DNA from: Streptomyces minutiscleroticus
GTDB taxonomy: Bacteria > Actinomycetota > Actinomycetes > Streptomycetales > Streptomycetaceae
Direction of reading: 5' to 3'
Assembly (NCBI RefSeq): GCF_014650875.1
Contig: NZ_BMVU01000056.1
Location: 1 to 39,517 of the forward strand
Length of the DNA: 39,517 nucleotides
Positions 31,464 to 39,436 of this stretch are shown here, one piece after another. The notes beneath the pieces were generated by a model, which saw only the letters and a program-made list of their open reading frames with translations, was not told where the DNA came from and searched no databases. The position numbers were made by a program, and so were the translations under genes. How positions within the stretch are numbered: the first letter of the stretch is position 1; each line of letters opens with the position of its first letter.

Positions 31464-31492
31464 TCGGCGGATCCGATGATCATTGAACACTC
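31451..31492. repeat. Imperfect 42-base palindrome centred on GGATCC
   Basis: GAGTGTTCGATGATC on the left is matched by GATCATTGAACACTC on the right, with a few mismatches around a central GGATCC. It begins inside the IS3 tail relic. It could be the join of two inverted copies of one sequence, or an old element end. Confidence 0.5.
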
Positions 31493-31582
31493 CCCCGGTA
31501 GTCCTGAGCAGGTCTGCTTGGCTGCCGCTCTGCAGCATCGCCTCGTGTAGCCAACCTTTTGATCGAACTCCTAAAGCGGTGC

Positions 31583-32101
31583 TCACCCTGGCGTGACGGC
31601 ACGGATCCAGTCGGTGAGCGCGGAGAAGTCGGCTTCCACGAGGCCCTTGGTCGGGTCGACGCGATGAAGCAGTGACGGCCCGGGGTGGCCGGCGTCGACC
31701 CACAGGCGGTCCATGGCGCTGATCTCGTCGTCGACCCAGATGAACGGTCGGCCGTCGGCCCACTCGACGAGAAGGCGGGTCTTCCAGTGCAGGTCGCGCG
31801 GACCTTCGTCGGTGTAGGGGGCCGGCCACTCCACCACGGGCAGCCGTGGCAGTCCGATGCGCGGGGAGACGACCTCGTTCGCCTCTTCCATCCAGGTCGT
31901 CGCCCACACGAGTCGGCAGCCCAGGGCCAGAAGACGCGATCCGAGCTCCGGGTCCAGCCGCTCCAGCAGTGGGTTCCCCTGACCGGGAGACGGCGAGGAG
32001 ACTGCGGCAGCGGTCTGTGGGTGGCCGGACGGTGATCCGAACGGGATGAGCGGACCGTCCACGTCGAGGAAGAGGAGGGGGCGCCCTGTTGCGCTTGTCA
32101 C
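31583..32101 (-). CDS. HAD-superfamily hydrolase-like protein
   Basis: GTG 32101 gives a protein of about 172 residues, (M)TSATGRPLLFLDVDGPLIPF. The catalytic Asp-x-Asp of the HAD fold is in LFLDVDG. CRLVWATTWMEEANEVV follows in the middle, then a Lys in LHWKTRLLVEWADGRPFIW and the C-terminal acid pair in WVDDEIS. This pattern resembles the HAD domain found in RNA-repair-associated and stand-alone actinobacterial proteins. A longer frame starting at 32284 exists but its first 60 residues have no family sequence. The substrate is unknown and the gene stands alone. Confidence 0.75.
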   Translation of the reverse strand: MTSATGRPLLFLDVDGPLIPFGSPSGHPQTAAAVSSPSPGQGNPLLERLDPELGSRLLALGCRLVWATTWMEEANEVVSPRIGLPRLPVVEWPAPYTDEGPRDLHWKTRLLVEWADGRPFIWVDDEISAMDRLWVDAGHPGPSLLHRVDPTKGLVEADFSALTDWIRAVTPG

Positions 32102-32346
32102 GGGAGGCACGATAGCCCGGTGCGGCAGGGGAGTGGTGCCCTCGTAGCTAGGCCGTCTGTGGGCCGTGCGAGGCTGACCGGCGGCGGCCGACAGTGACAG
32201 ACGAGCTACGGTCGGCGAGAGCGAAATACCAGGTCGGAGCCCGCTGTCGAGACTCGTTTCCGTACGGGGGTGGGCGGCTGGCAAGATGGGGTGCTTCTTG
32301 CCGTGTCCGGCTTACATCTCGTCAGGCGGCCAGCGTAGGAGGGCTC

Positions 32347-32514
32347 ATGAGCATTGTTCACGTACGTACCGGGGATTACCGGACCAAATACCACACAGAC
32401 ACCGGCTGCCCGTCGCTGAACGGGAAGCAAGATACTTATATGGGGCAGCAGTCGATGTCCGAAGACGAAGCCAAGGAACAAGGGCTTACAGCCTGCCAGC
32501 ACTGCAAGAGGTAA
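32347..32514 (+). CDS. Small 55-residue Cys/His protein
   Basis: ATG 32347 has AGGAGG six bases upstream. The product has KYHTDTGCPSLNG near the start and SMSEDEAKEQGLTACQHCKR at the end. The spacing His/Cys ... EAKxxGxxxCxxC resembles the small zinc-binding module seen at the ends of some nucleases and in Ada-like metal-binding segments. It may bind zinc through the Cys and His residues. Function is unknown. It lies just upstream of the IS5 insertion at 32586. Confidence 0.6.
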   Translation: MSIVHVRTGDYRTKYHTDTGCPSLNGKQDTYMGQQSMSEDEAKEQGLTACQHCKR

Positions 32515-32585
32515 CCGCGCCAGCATCACGGCTGGCCAGTTCTCTGGTCCTTCACCAGTCACTCGACCGGGGGCAACCAGGCTTA

Positions 32586-33471
32586 CTGATCATTTCAGAA
32601 TGAGATCGGTGTGGTGGCTTGGCGGACGGCTGCTGTATCGGCAGGATCTACCGGATCTCTGCTGATCTTGTGCCTGATGACCTGTGGGAACGCATGGCCC
32701 CGCTGCTGCCTGCGCGTCCGCCGCGGCGGCACCGGTATCCGGGCCGGCTGCCGGTGGATGACCGCACCGCCCTGCGCGGGATCGTCTACGTGCTGCGCAA
32801 GGGGGTGAGCCGGGCCGACGTGCCGAGCGAGCGCATCGGCTGCAGCGGGGTGACGGCCTGGCGGCGGCTGCGGGACGGGACCGAGGCCGGAGTGTCGCCC
32901 CGCCTGCATGAGGTCCTGCTCGGCGAACTGCGCCGGAAGGGCCTGCTGGAGACGGACGACGCGGCGATCGACGGCTCGCACGTCAGAGCCCTCAAAGGGG
33001 CGCTCACACCGGCCCTTCGCCGGTCGACCGCGGCCGCCCGGGCAGCAAGCACCATGTGATCGTCGACCGGCACGGCACCCCACCGGCCGTGTCGCCGACC
33101 GGCGGAAACCGCCACGACGTCACCCGACTCATCCCGCTGCTGGACGCCGTCCCCCCATCCGCGGCCTGCCCGGCCGACCCCGCCGACGCCCCCGACGCCT
33201 GTTCGCCGACCGCGGCCACGACTACGACACCTACCGGCGCCTGCTCCGCTCCCGCGGCATCATGCCGAAGATCGCCCGCCGGGGCACCGCGCACGGCTCC
33301 GGACCGGGCAGGACCCGCTGGGTCGTCGAGCACACCTTCGCCCGGCTCCACCAGTTCAAACGCCTGCGCATCCGCTACGAGACACGCGCCGACCTCCACC
33401 AAGGTCTGCTCCAACTCGCCTGCAGCATCATCTGCCTGGGGCGCCTCCGCACCTCATTCTGGAACGATCAG
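32586..33471 (+). mobile_element. IS5-family (IS1031/IS427-like) element with TTA target duplication
   Basis: The left end CTGATCATTTCAGAATGAG and the complement of the right end, CTGATCGTTCCAGAATGAG, match at 17 of 19 positions. TTA flanks both sides (32583-32585 and 33472-33474), the TNA target duplication expected for this group. The transposase inside is in three frames. It abuts an IS3 tail on the right. Confidence 0.85.
32619..33457 (+). pseudogene. IS5-family transposase with one or two frameshifts
   Basis: The first frame reads ISADLVPDDLWERMAPLLPA, VPSERIGCSGVTAWRRLRDG and IDGSHVRALKG. At about 32995 the reading must shift back to continue GAHTGPSPVDRGRPGSKHHV, IVDRHGTPPAVSPTGGNRHD and VTRLIPLLDAVPP. 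Near 33154 one C is missing from a C-run, and a third frame then gives RRLFADRGHDYDTYRRLL, ARRGTAHGSGPGRTRWVVEH and LRIRYETRADLHQGLLQL. The first shift could be a programmed one at AAAGGGGC, but the second is a true lesion. The last frame runs on through the IS end into the IS3 tail, forming a chimeric reading frame. Confidence 0.8.
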
Positions 33472-33474
33472 TTA

Positions 33475-33668
33475 CTCAAACGGGAGGTCCTGCCCGGCCG
33501 GCGCGGTTGGCCAACCGCACGAGCCGCCCGGCTCGCCGTCTTCCGCTGGCTCGGCTTCTACAACCACCGACGCAGGCACTCCACGATCGGCTGCCTCGCG
33601 CCGGTCGCCTTCGAACAGAGATCAACTACGCTGGCCATCGCTGCATGACAACCGGTGTCCACGATCAA
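33475..33668 (+). mobile_element. Tail of an IS3-family element (OrfB C-terminus and IS end)
   Basis: After the TTA repeat the frame continues LKREVLPGRRGWPTARAARL, AVFRWLGFYNHRRRHSTIG and AFEQRSTTLAIAA to a TGA at 33646-33648, the C-terminus of an IS3 OrfB. The end GGTGTCCACGATCAAGG matches the IS3 end near 19831-19847. The element's other 80 percent is missing to the left of the IS5 insertion. Confidence 0.75.
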
Positions 33669-34142
33669 GGTGGAAACCCCACCGACACAGCCACCCGCCT
33701 CCTGGACGGCGGCTGGCACAAGGCCGAGGACCTGCTGCAGGAAGCGACCGCCCGCGCCTGGAAACACTTCACCACCGACGACCACGACCACGACCTCATC
33801 GCCATCCGCCCCTGGCTGTTCACCGTGGTACGCAACCTGGTCATCGACCACCACCGCGCCCGCAGCATCCGCCCGCTCGAGGCCTGCGCCACCGACTGCA
33901 TCAACCTGCCGGTGCACGACGCCGTCGACCGCGTCCTCACGTCGCAGACCGTCCTCGAGGCCCTCGACCGGCTCACCACCCAGCAACGGCGAATAATCGT
34001 CCTCACCTACCACCGCGGCTACAGCGTCCAACAGGCCGCCGAACACCTCCACATACGGCCCGGCACCGTGAAATTCCGTACGCACTACGCCTTGAGAGCC
34101 CTCGAGGAGGGCCTGCGCGCTTGTGGCGTCCTCCACCCGTGA
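33645..34142 (+). pseudogene. ECF-type sigma factor, N-terminus replaced by an IS3 end
   Basis: The frame from ATG 33645 encodes 165 residues. The first eight or so come from the IS3 end. After that, HKAEDLLQEATARAWKHF and IRPWLFTVVRNLVIDHHRAR are region 2, with the -10 binding helix. LDRLTTQQRRIIVLTYHRGY, SVQQAAEHLHIRPGTVKFRT and HYALRALEEGL are the region 4 helix-turn-helix that reads -35 sequences. About 20-25 residues of region 2.1 are missing. The ATG overlapping the OrfB stop could allow a hybrid protein to be made, but core polymerase binding would probably be impaired. No anti-sigma factor gene follows. Confidence 0.78.
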
Positions 34143-34166
34143 CGCCCTTGACGGCGAGACCGCCGG

Positions 34167-35084
34167 TCAGGCCGCGGGGACGGCCACCAGCCGGTAGGCG
34201 TCCCCGTATGTGATCACGCGGCCGGCGGTGGGCGGCGGGAAGTGGGTGCCCAGCATGAGGGTGTCCGTGTCGGCGAGCGAGCCGAGCAGCTTGCGGCGTG
34301 AGGCCTCGGACTGCTCCGGGTCGATGTCGACGCAGGAGCCGATGCTGGGGTGGGCGAACTGGACGGGGTGGTGGATGCAGTCGCCGGTGATCAGCGCCGT
34401 TTCGCCGTGGCTGGTCAGCTGGACGGCGATGTGACCGGGGGTGTGCCCGGGGGTGGGCAGCAGCCGCAGCCCGGAGGCGATCTCGACGCCCCCGGCCGGT
34501 ACGTCGACGCGGTCGAGCAGCCCTGCCTTCTCGATCGGGATCACGGAGTCGTCGAACATGGCCTGCCGTGGCTCTTCCATGTCGTACCCGGCCCAGAACT
34601 CCCGCTCGACGCGGGAGGTGACGTAACGGGCGTTGGGGAAGGTGGGGACCCACTCGCCGTTCACCTCGAGGGTGTTCCAGCCGACGTGGTCGGTGTGCAG
34701 GTGGGTGAGGATGACCAGGTCGACGGAGTCCGGGGAGAAGCCTGCGGCGGCGAGGTCGTCGAGGTAGCCGGTCCGCAGGTCGTGCCAGGCCGGGTTCGCC
34801 CGGGTCTTGCCGTTGCCGATGCCGGTGTCGACGAGGACGCGCATCCCGTCCACCTCGAACGCGAAGCTGTGGCTGTCGAGGTGCAGGATGCCCTCGTGGT
34901 CCGCGAAGTCGGGGCGCAGCCAGTCCTGCTGCGAGACCACGTCCGTGGTGGCGTCGGGCAGCAGCCAGGGCCCGGTCGCGGGCGGCAGGAGGACCTCGTC
35001 GATGCGATGGACGGTGACGTCGCCCACGGTCCAGGAGGGGATGGAGGCGGGGATGTTGGTTTCGTCGGCCGAGGGAGTAGGCAT
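34167..35084 (-). CDS. Metallo-beta-lactamase-fold hydrolase
   Basis: This 305-residue cytoplasmic protein has the zinc-binding motif VILTHLHTDHVGWN near residue 132, the later His in LLPTPGHTPGHIAV, the bridging Asp in ALITGDCIHHPVQF and a final His in MLGTHFPPPTAG. The full set of ligands of MBL-fold lactonases and esterases is therefore present. The fold with a GxGxxKTRANP N-terminal segment resembles AttM/AhlD-like proteins, but substrates in this family vary widely. ATG 35084 is used. It follows the MFS gene by 69 bases on the same strand and probably belongs to the same leftward unit controlled by the TetR-type protein at 38306. Confidence 0.88.
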   Translation of the reverse strand: MPTPSADETNIPASIPSWTVGDVTVHRIDEVLLPPATGPWLLPDATTDVVSQQDWLRPDFADHEGILHLDSHSFAFEVDGMRVLVDTGIGNGKTRANPAWHDLRTGYLDDLAAAGFSPDSVDLVILTHLHTDHVGWNTLEVNGEWVPTFPNARYVTSRVEREFWAGYDMEEPRQAMFDDSVIPIEKAGLLDRVDVPAGGVEIASGLRLLPTPGHTPGHIAVQLTSHGETALITGDCIHHPVQFAHPSIGSCVDIDPEQSEASRRKLLGSLADTDTLMLGTHFPPPTAGRVITYGDAYRLVAVPAA

Positions 35085-35153
35085 GATCCTTCGTTTCCTT
35101 TTGTCTGCCAGATGTCTGCGGGGATGTCGGTCAGAGGCTGTTGGAGGCTGCCG

Positions 35154-36455
35154 TCAACGGGTGGATCGGGCGGAGACGGCGGCCGGCGGCTGCGGCACCG
35201 TGCCGGAGTCCGCGACGCGCGGCCGCTTCCGCCGCGATGCGACGAGTGCTGCCGCCGCCGCGATGGCGAGCAGGGCGGCGGCCACGGCGTAGGCGTGGGA
35301 CGCGGTCCCCAGTCCGTACAGCTGGGTGGCGGCGCCCGCGCCGATGGCGGGCAGGCTCATCGAGAGGTAGCTGAGGACGTAGTAGGCGGCCAGGGTGGCG
35401 GCGCGGTCGCGCTCCGGGAGCTCGGCGAGGGTCATGCGCAGCGCCCCCTGGGACACGGCGCCGAAGGCGATCCCGGCCAGGGCGGCTCCGCCGAACACGG
35501 CGGGCAGACCCCCACCGTGCAGACCGCTCAGGGTCAACGCCGTGGCGGGTACGACGGCGAGGGCTCCGGTCGTCGCGGTGGCGATCGGTGCCGTCCGCCG
35601 CACTGTCCACACGGTGAGCGTGGCCGCGGCGGGCAGGATGAAGAAGACCATGCCACCGGCCGCCCTGGGGGCTTCAGGGGCCACGAGGCCGACGAGCGCC
35701 GGCCCGAGGGACGAGTAGAAACCGCCCAGCGCCCAGACGGCGACGACCCCGGTGCCGGCGATCAGCAGGGCGCGGCGGGCCTGGGGCGGGACGGCGAGCT
35801 GCGGGCGAAGGGAGCGCAGGGCGCCGGCGCGCCTGGAGGCCGTCTCCGCGGTGAAGGCGACCGCTGTCGCCTGGGCCGCGAACAGCGCCGCCAGCAGCAG
35901 GTAGACGGTGATGGTGGGAGCGGGCGCGAAACGGATGAGGAGCGTGGAGGCCAGCACACCGGCGGCCATGCCGGCCACGGGGGCGATGCTGTTGGTAAGG
36001 GCGGACCGGCCCGGGCGGGCAGGATCCTCGAGGTCGAGGAGGGCCGCGCCCGCGGCGCTGGTGGCCGCTCCGGTCGCCGCTCCCTGCAGGACCCGGGCGG
36101 CGATCAGCGTGCCGGAGCCGTCCGCCGTGGCGAGCATCGCCATGGAGGCGGCCTCCAGTACCAGTGCACCCACGAGGACGGGGCGTCGTCCCAGGTGGTC
36201 GGAGAGTGCCCCCGTGGTCAGCAGTGCCAGCAGCAGGGTCAGGGAGTAGGCGCTGAAGACCACGGTGATGGTGAGCGCCGACAGGTTCCACTGCTCCTGG
36301 TAGCGGGGGTACAGCGGTGTGGGTGCGCTGGAGGCGGCCAGAAGGGCGGCCAGGATCGAGGCGTCCAGGACGAAGGACGCCGCGCGGTTCGGCGTGAGGG
36401 ACTGCGCTGCCGGGGGGCTGCTTGGCCCGGGTTCACCAGATGGGGCGCTGGACAT
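35154..36455 (-). CDS. MFS transporter (12-TM type)
   Basis: This 433-residue membrane protein begins with a polar stretch, then FVLDASILAALLAASSAPTP. The MFS loop is TGALSDHLGRRPVLVGAL, and IAARVLQGAATGAATSAAGA carries the motif C-like glycine pattern. The number of hydrophobic segments fits 12 helices, and the C-terminus is basic (ALVASRRKRPRVA). GGAGGAG precedes ATG 36455. It diverges from the AtzG/AtzE-like genes, with paired GTTTGCTTTA sites between. It may import an amide or urea-like substrate for them, or export a product, which is inference. Confidence 0.87.
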   Translation of the reverse strand: MSSAPSGEPGPSSPPAAQSLTPNRAASFVLDASILAALLAASSAPTPLYPRYQEQWNLSALTITVVFSAYSLTLLLALLTTGALSDHLGRRPVLVGALVLEAASMAMLATADGSGTLIAARVLQGAATGAATSAAGAALLDLEDPARPGRSALTNSIAPVAGMAAGVLASTLLIRFAPAPTITVYLLLAALFAAQATAVAFTAETASRRAGALRSLRPQLAVPPQARRALLIAGTGVVAVWALGGFYSSLGPALVGLVAPEAPRAAGGMVFFILPAAATLTVWTVRRTAPIATATTGALAVVPATALTLSGLHGGGLPAVFGGAALAGIAFGAVSQGALRMTLAELPERDRAATLAAYYVLSYLSMSLPAIGAGAATQLYGLGTASHAYAVAAALLAIAAAAALVASRRKRPRVADSGTVPQPPAAVSARSTR

Positions 36456-36480
36456 GGGACTCCTCCCGCTAACGCAATAG

Positions 36481-36525
36481 GTTTGCTTTAAGGCACCGTA
36501 GGCCCTACAGTCGACTAAAGCAAAC
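36481..36525. promoter_or_regulatory. Paired operator GTTTGCTTTA ... TAAAGCAAAC in the divergent promoter
   Basis: Perfect 10-base inverted copies at 36481-36490 and 36516-36525, 25 bases apart, lie between the MFS gene and the AtzG-like gene. TTTGCTTTAAGG (36482-36493) recurs exactly upstream of the TetR gene at 38286-38297, so this is probably the site bound by that regulator. Confidence 0.7.
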
Positions 36526-36585
36526 TTTTAGCTTTTGTGCGGGGTCGCTCCGCCCCTCCAGCCGATCAGGGAGAGAGAGAAATCC

Positions 36586-36795
36586 ATGTCCGCCGACGAA
36601 CTCACACCGCTCGAGGCGGCCCGCTGGGCCGCCCGAGTCGGACTGCCGCTGGAAGACGCCCGTCACGCCGAGGTGGCGGCCACGGCCAATCACATCCACT
36701 CCGTTGTCTCGGTCCTGCGGGAACTGGACTTCGGTGACACCCCGCCCGCCCCCGCCTACCGCGCGGGAGAGGAGAAGCGCGATGGAACTGTCTGA
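36586..36795 (+). CDS. AtzG-like small subunit (DUF4089 type)
   Basis: This 69-residue protein has a short helical domain: LEAARWAARVGLPLEDARHA, VAATANHIHSVVSVLREL and a tail DFGDTPPAPAYRAGEE. The pattern of DUF4089/AtzG proteins is a GLPL-x-x-R start, a helix of small hydrophobics and a final acidic Pro-Ala-Pro tail. AtzG binds and stabilises the amidase AtzE in cyanuric acid/biuret catabolism. ATG 36586 has GAGAGA upstream. It overlaps the start of the amidase gene by 14 bases, so the two are translationally coupled and probably form a complex. The remaining Atz genes are not in the window. Confidence 0.75.
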   Translation: MSADELTPLEAARWAARVGLPLEDARHAEVAATANHIHSVVSVLRELDFGDTPPAPAYRAGEEKRDGTV

Positions 36796-38173
36796 GCTGT
36801 CCCTCGCCGCCGCCGCGGACGCGATACGGACACGGCGGGTGTCGCCCGTCGAGCTGGTGGACTCGGTGCTCGACCGCATCGAGCAGGTGGACCCGGACCT
36901 GGGGGCCTACGTCACGGTGACGGCGGAACGGGCACGCCGGTCGGCGCGCGAGGCCGAGCACGAAGCCGCGGCAGGCCGGCTCCGGGGCCCGCTGCACGGG
37001 ATCCCCATGGGACTGAAGGACCTGATCGACGTCGCCGGCACGGCGACCACGGCCAGCTCCCGGGTCCGCGCCGACCACCGCGCCGACACCGACAGCACCG
37101 TCGCCGCGCGTCTCGCAGCGGCCGGGGCGGTCCTCGTCGGCAAGACCCACACCCACGAGTTCGCCTACGGCCTGACCACCCCGCAGACACGCAACGCCCG
37201 GGACCGGGGCCGGGTCGCCGGCGGCTCCAGCGGCGGATCGGCCGTCGCCGTGGCGTCCGGCACCGCGACCTTCGCCCTGGGCACCGACACCGGCGGATCG
37301 ATCCGGGTGCCCGCCGCGCTGAACGGGGTCGTGGGCCTCAAGCCGACGTACGGCCTCGTCCCCCGCCACGGCGTGACGTCGCTGTCCTGGTCGCTGGACC
37401 ACGTCGGCCCCCTCACCCGCACCGTCGAGGACGCGGCACTGGTCCTGTCCGCCCTGGCCGGACACGACCCCCGCGACCCGGCCTCCCTCTCCACCACCGC
37501 CGCGGACCACCGGCCGGGCCCGGGTACGGACCTGACGGGGCTGCGCGTCGGAGTGCCGCGCAACTACTACTTCGACCATGTCGACCCGGAGGTGGAGGCC
37601 GCGGTCCGGCGCGCCATCGACCAGCTCCAGGCCCTCGGCGCGCGGCTCGTCGAGGTCGAGATCCCGATGACGCGCTACATCCAGGCCACCCAGTGGGGCC
37701 TGATGGTCCCCGAGGCCACCGCCTACCACGAGCAGGCCCTGCGGGCGATCCCCGACCTGTACGAAGCGGACGTCCGCATCCTCCTCGAGGCCGGCGAACT
37801 GATGCCGGCCGGGGACTATCTGCGCGCCCAGCGGTCCCGGACGCTGATGCGGCAGGAGTGGACTCGCATGCTGAACGAGGTGGACGTGATCGCCGCTCCC
37901 ACGGTCCCGGCGACCGCGGTGCCGACCGACCAGCAGACGATCACCTGGTCCGACGGCACCGTCGAGGGCGTCTCCGACGCCTACGTGCGCCTCTCGGCCC
38001 CCGCCAACATCACCGGCGTGCCCTCGCTGTCCGTACCGGTCGGCCACGACACGGCGGGGCTGCCGATCGGCATGCAGCTGCTCGGGCGGCCCCTCGGGGA
38101 GGCCGCGCTCCTGCGGGCCGGTCACGCGTACGAGCAGACGACGCCCGCCCGCGAGCCAGCGCCTGCGGCCTGA
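36782..38173 (+). CDS. Amidase-signature hydrolase, AtzE/GatA-like
   Basis: This 463-residue amidase has the catalytic triad of the amidase signature family: Lys in MGLKDLID near residue 80, Ser in AGGSSGGSAVAVASG near 145 and the nucleophile Ser in GTDTGGSIRVPAALNG near 168. The chain length matches AtzE and GatA. Pairing with an AtzG-like subunit favours an AtzE-type hydrolase acting on a carboxybiuret or related small amide over the transamidosome. Bases 36782-36784 give ATG (MELSELSLAAAADA), with GGAGAGGAGAAG upstream. It is preceded by the divergent MFS/MBL unit and followed by the TetR gene after 132 bases. The substrate is inferred. Confidence 0.9.
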   Translation: MELSELSLAAAADAIRTRRVSPVELVDSVLDRIEQVDPDLGAYVTVTAERARRSAREAEHEAAAGRLRGPLHGIPMGLKDLIDVAGTATTASSRVRADHRADTDSTVAARLAAAGAVLVGKTHTHEFAYGLTTPQTRNARDRGRVAGGSSGGSAVAVASGTATFALGTDTGGSIRVPAALNGVVGLKPTYGLVPRHGVTSLSWSLDHVGPLTRTVEDAALVLSALAGHDPRDPASLSTTAADHRPGPGTDLTGLRVGVPRNYYFDHVDPEVEAAVRRAIDQLQALGARLVEVEIPMTRYIQATQWGLMVPEATAYHEQALRAIPDLYEADVRILLEAGELMPAGDYLRAQRSRTLMRQEWTRMLNEVDVIAAPTVPATAVPTDQQTITWSDGTVEGVSDAYVRLSAPANITGVPSLSVPVGHDTAGLPIGMQLLGRPLGEAALLRAGHAYEQTTPAREPAPAA

Positions 38174-38284
38174 GGATGCGCATGAGCCCGGCCGGATGCA
38201 GCCGGCCGGGCCCACACGGCAACAGCCACCCAAACTGAGAACCAGCGTGAGCGGCTGGAATGGACGGCGCTGTAGACGCAAGGA

Positions 38285-38297
38285 TTTTGCTTTAAGG
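38285..38297. promoter_or_regulatory. Operator-like TTTTGCTTTAAGG upstream of the TetR gene
   Basis: The 12 bases TTTGCTTTAAGG are identical to 36482-36493. The site ends eight bases before the ATG of the TetR gene, in a position suited to autorepression. Confidence 0.65.
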
Positions 38298-38305
38298 TGG
38301 GTTGT

Positions 38306-38875
38306 ATGAGTCGCAGACAAATGGTGCGTCCCGGCGGGCGCAGCGCCCGTGTCCAGGCATCGGTGCACACCGCGGTACGCGAACTCCAGACCGAGGTGGG
38401 CCGGGACGCCTTGACGGTGCCTTTGGTCGCCCAGCGCGCGGGAGTCACCCCGTCGACGATCTACCGTCGCTGGGGCGACCTGAAGGAACTCCTGTCGGAC
38501 GTGGCGGTCGAGCGTCTGCGCCCCGACACGGCGCCCAAGGACCACGGTGACCTGTCGTCCGACCTGGCGGCCTGGGCCGAGCAGTTCCTCGACGAGATGG
38601 CCTCTCCCACGGGCCGCGGCTACATCCGCGACGCCCTGCTCGGCGACCCGGACGGCAGCAACGCCGGCCAGTGCTCGGCGTACGCGGTCCAGCAGATCAA
38701 CGTCCTCCTCACCCGCGCGGCCGACCGCGGGGAAAACACACCCGACGTCGAGACGGTCGTCGACCGTGTCGTCGCCCCCCTGATGTACCGCATCCTCTTC
38801 CGCCCGGACGGACTCGACGCCGAGTACGCGCGTCGGCTCGTGAAAGGGGTCCCGGCTCGACCGACCGGACGGTGA
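38306..38875 (+). CDS. TetR-family transcriptional repressor
   Basis: This 189-residue protein has the N-terminal TetR helix-turn-helix LTVPLVAQRAGVTPSTIYRR followed by WGDLKELLSDVAVERL, and a C-terminal all-helical ligand domain ending LDAEYARRLVKGV. ATG 38306 begins MSRRQMVRPGGRSARVQ; an upstream start at 38297 is possible. It is the last gene of the AtzG/AtzE-like unit. The shared TTTGCTTTAAGG sites suggest it represses itself and the divergent transporter/amidase promoter. The inducer is unknown. Confidence 0.9.
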   Translation: MSRRQMVRPGGRSARVQASVHTAVRELQTEVGRDALTVPLVAQRAGVTPSTIYRRWGDLKELLSDVAVERLRPDTAPKDHGDLSSDLAAWAEQFLDEMASPTGRGYIRDALLGDPDGSNAGQCSAYAVQQINVLLTRAADRGENTPDVETVVDRVVAPLMYRILFRPDGLDAEYARRLVKGVPARPTGR

Positions 38876-38930
38876 GAAGCGGATGCCCACCCGTCCCGGG
38901 ACATGGTGAGTCTCCTGGGACACGGAGTGG

Positions 38931-39047
38931 TCAGGACTCCAGAGCGGTGCGGCGGAAGGTGTCAAGGCCGGCGGCCAGGATCTCCGTGGAGTCGGCCGGT
39001 TCGGCGGGCGGGCCCGCGCCGAGGACGTAGAGCGGGGTGGCGGTCAC
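38931..39047 (-). pseudogene. C-terminal stub of an unidentified minus-strand gene
   Basis: The minus strand reads TATPLYVLGAGPPAEPADST and EILAAGLDTFRRTALES to a TGA at 38931. Codon usage looks coding and a regular stop is present, but there is no start or upstream sequence because the IS256-type fragment follows. I do not recognise the family. It may be the end of a regulator or enzyme gene cut by the insertion. Confidence 0.35.
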
Positions 39048-39089
39048 TCCTCCAGCCCGAGGTGTTCGGCGACGGCCATGCCGTGAAGG

Positions 39090-39436
39090 GCACCGGTCTG
39101 GAAGGGGTGCGGCTGGTGGTCTCCGACGCGCACACCGGCCTGGTCGGCGCGGTGCGGTCGGTGTTCCTCGGCGCCGCCTGGCAGCGCTGCCGGGTGCCCT
39201 TCGTGCGCAACGTCCCGGCCCGCGTCCCCAAGGGCTCCGCGGAGATGGTCGCGGCGACCATTCGGACCGTGTTCGCGCAGCCTGACGCGGCCACCGTCCG
39301 CAGCCAGCTCACCACGGTCGCGGGCATGCTGGGACGGCGGTTCCCGCAGGTGGAGAGCATGCTGCGGGAGACGGCGGAGGACGTCACCGCGTTCGCGGAC
39401 TTCCCCGTCGCACACTGGAAGAAGATCTGGTCGACG
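39090..39436 (+). pseudogene. Internal fragment of an IS256/Mutator-family transposase
   Basis: About 115 residues, GLEGVRLVVSDAHTGLVGAV, GAAWQRCRVPFVRNVPARVP, KGSAEMVAATIRTVFAQPDA, ADFPVAHWKKIWST, match the middle of IS256-type transposases, with the second catalytic Asp in VVSDAH. The family continues IWSTNPLERLNKE, but here the sequence changes after IWST to DEIVKAGRG and a stop. The N-terminal part is also missing. Both ends are therefore truncated. The last 80 bases of the window contain nothing recognisable. Confidence 0.8.

Noticed and set aside
34350..36491. A 713-codon open frame on the plus strand opposite the MBL and MFS genes
   Set aside because: It is antisense to two well-supported genes, rich in Gly, Arg and Asp from high-G+C codon symmetry, and has no family sequence.
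36602..38965. A 787-codon open frame on the minus strand opposite the AtzG/AtzE-like and TetR genes
   Set aside because: It covers three convincing plus-strand genes and shows only G+C-driven openness, with no motifs.
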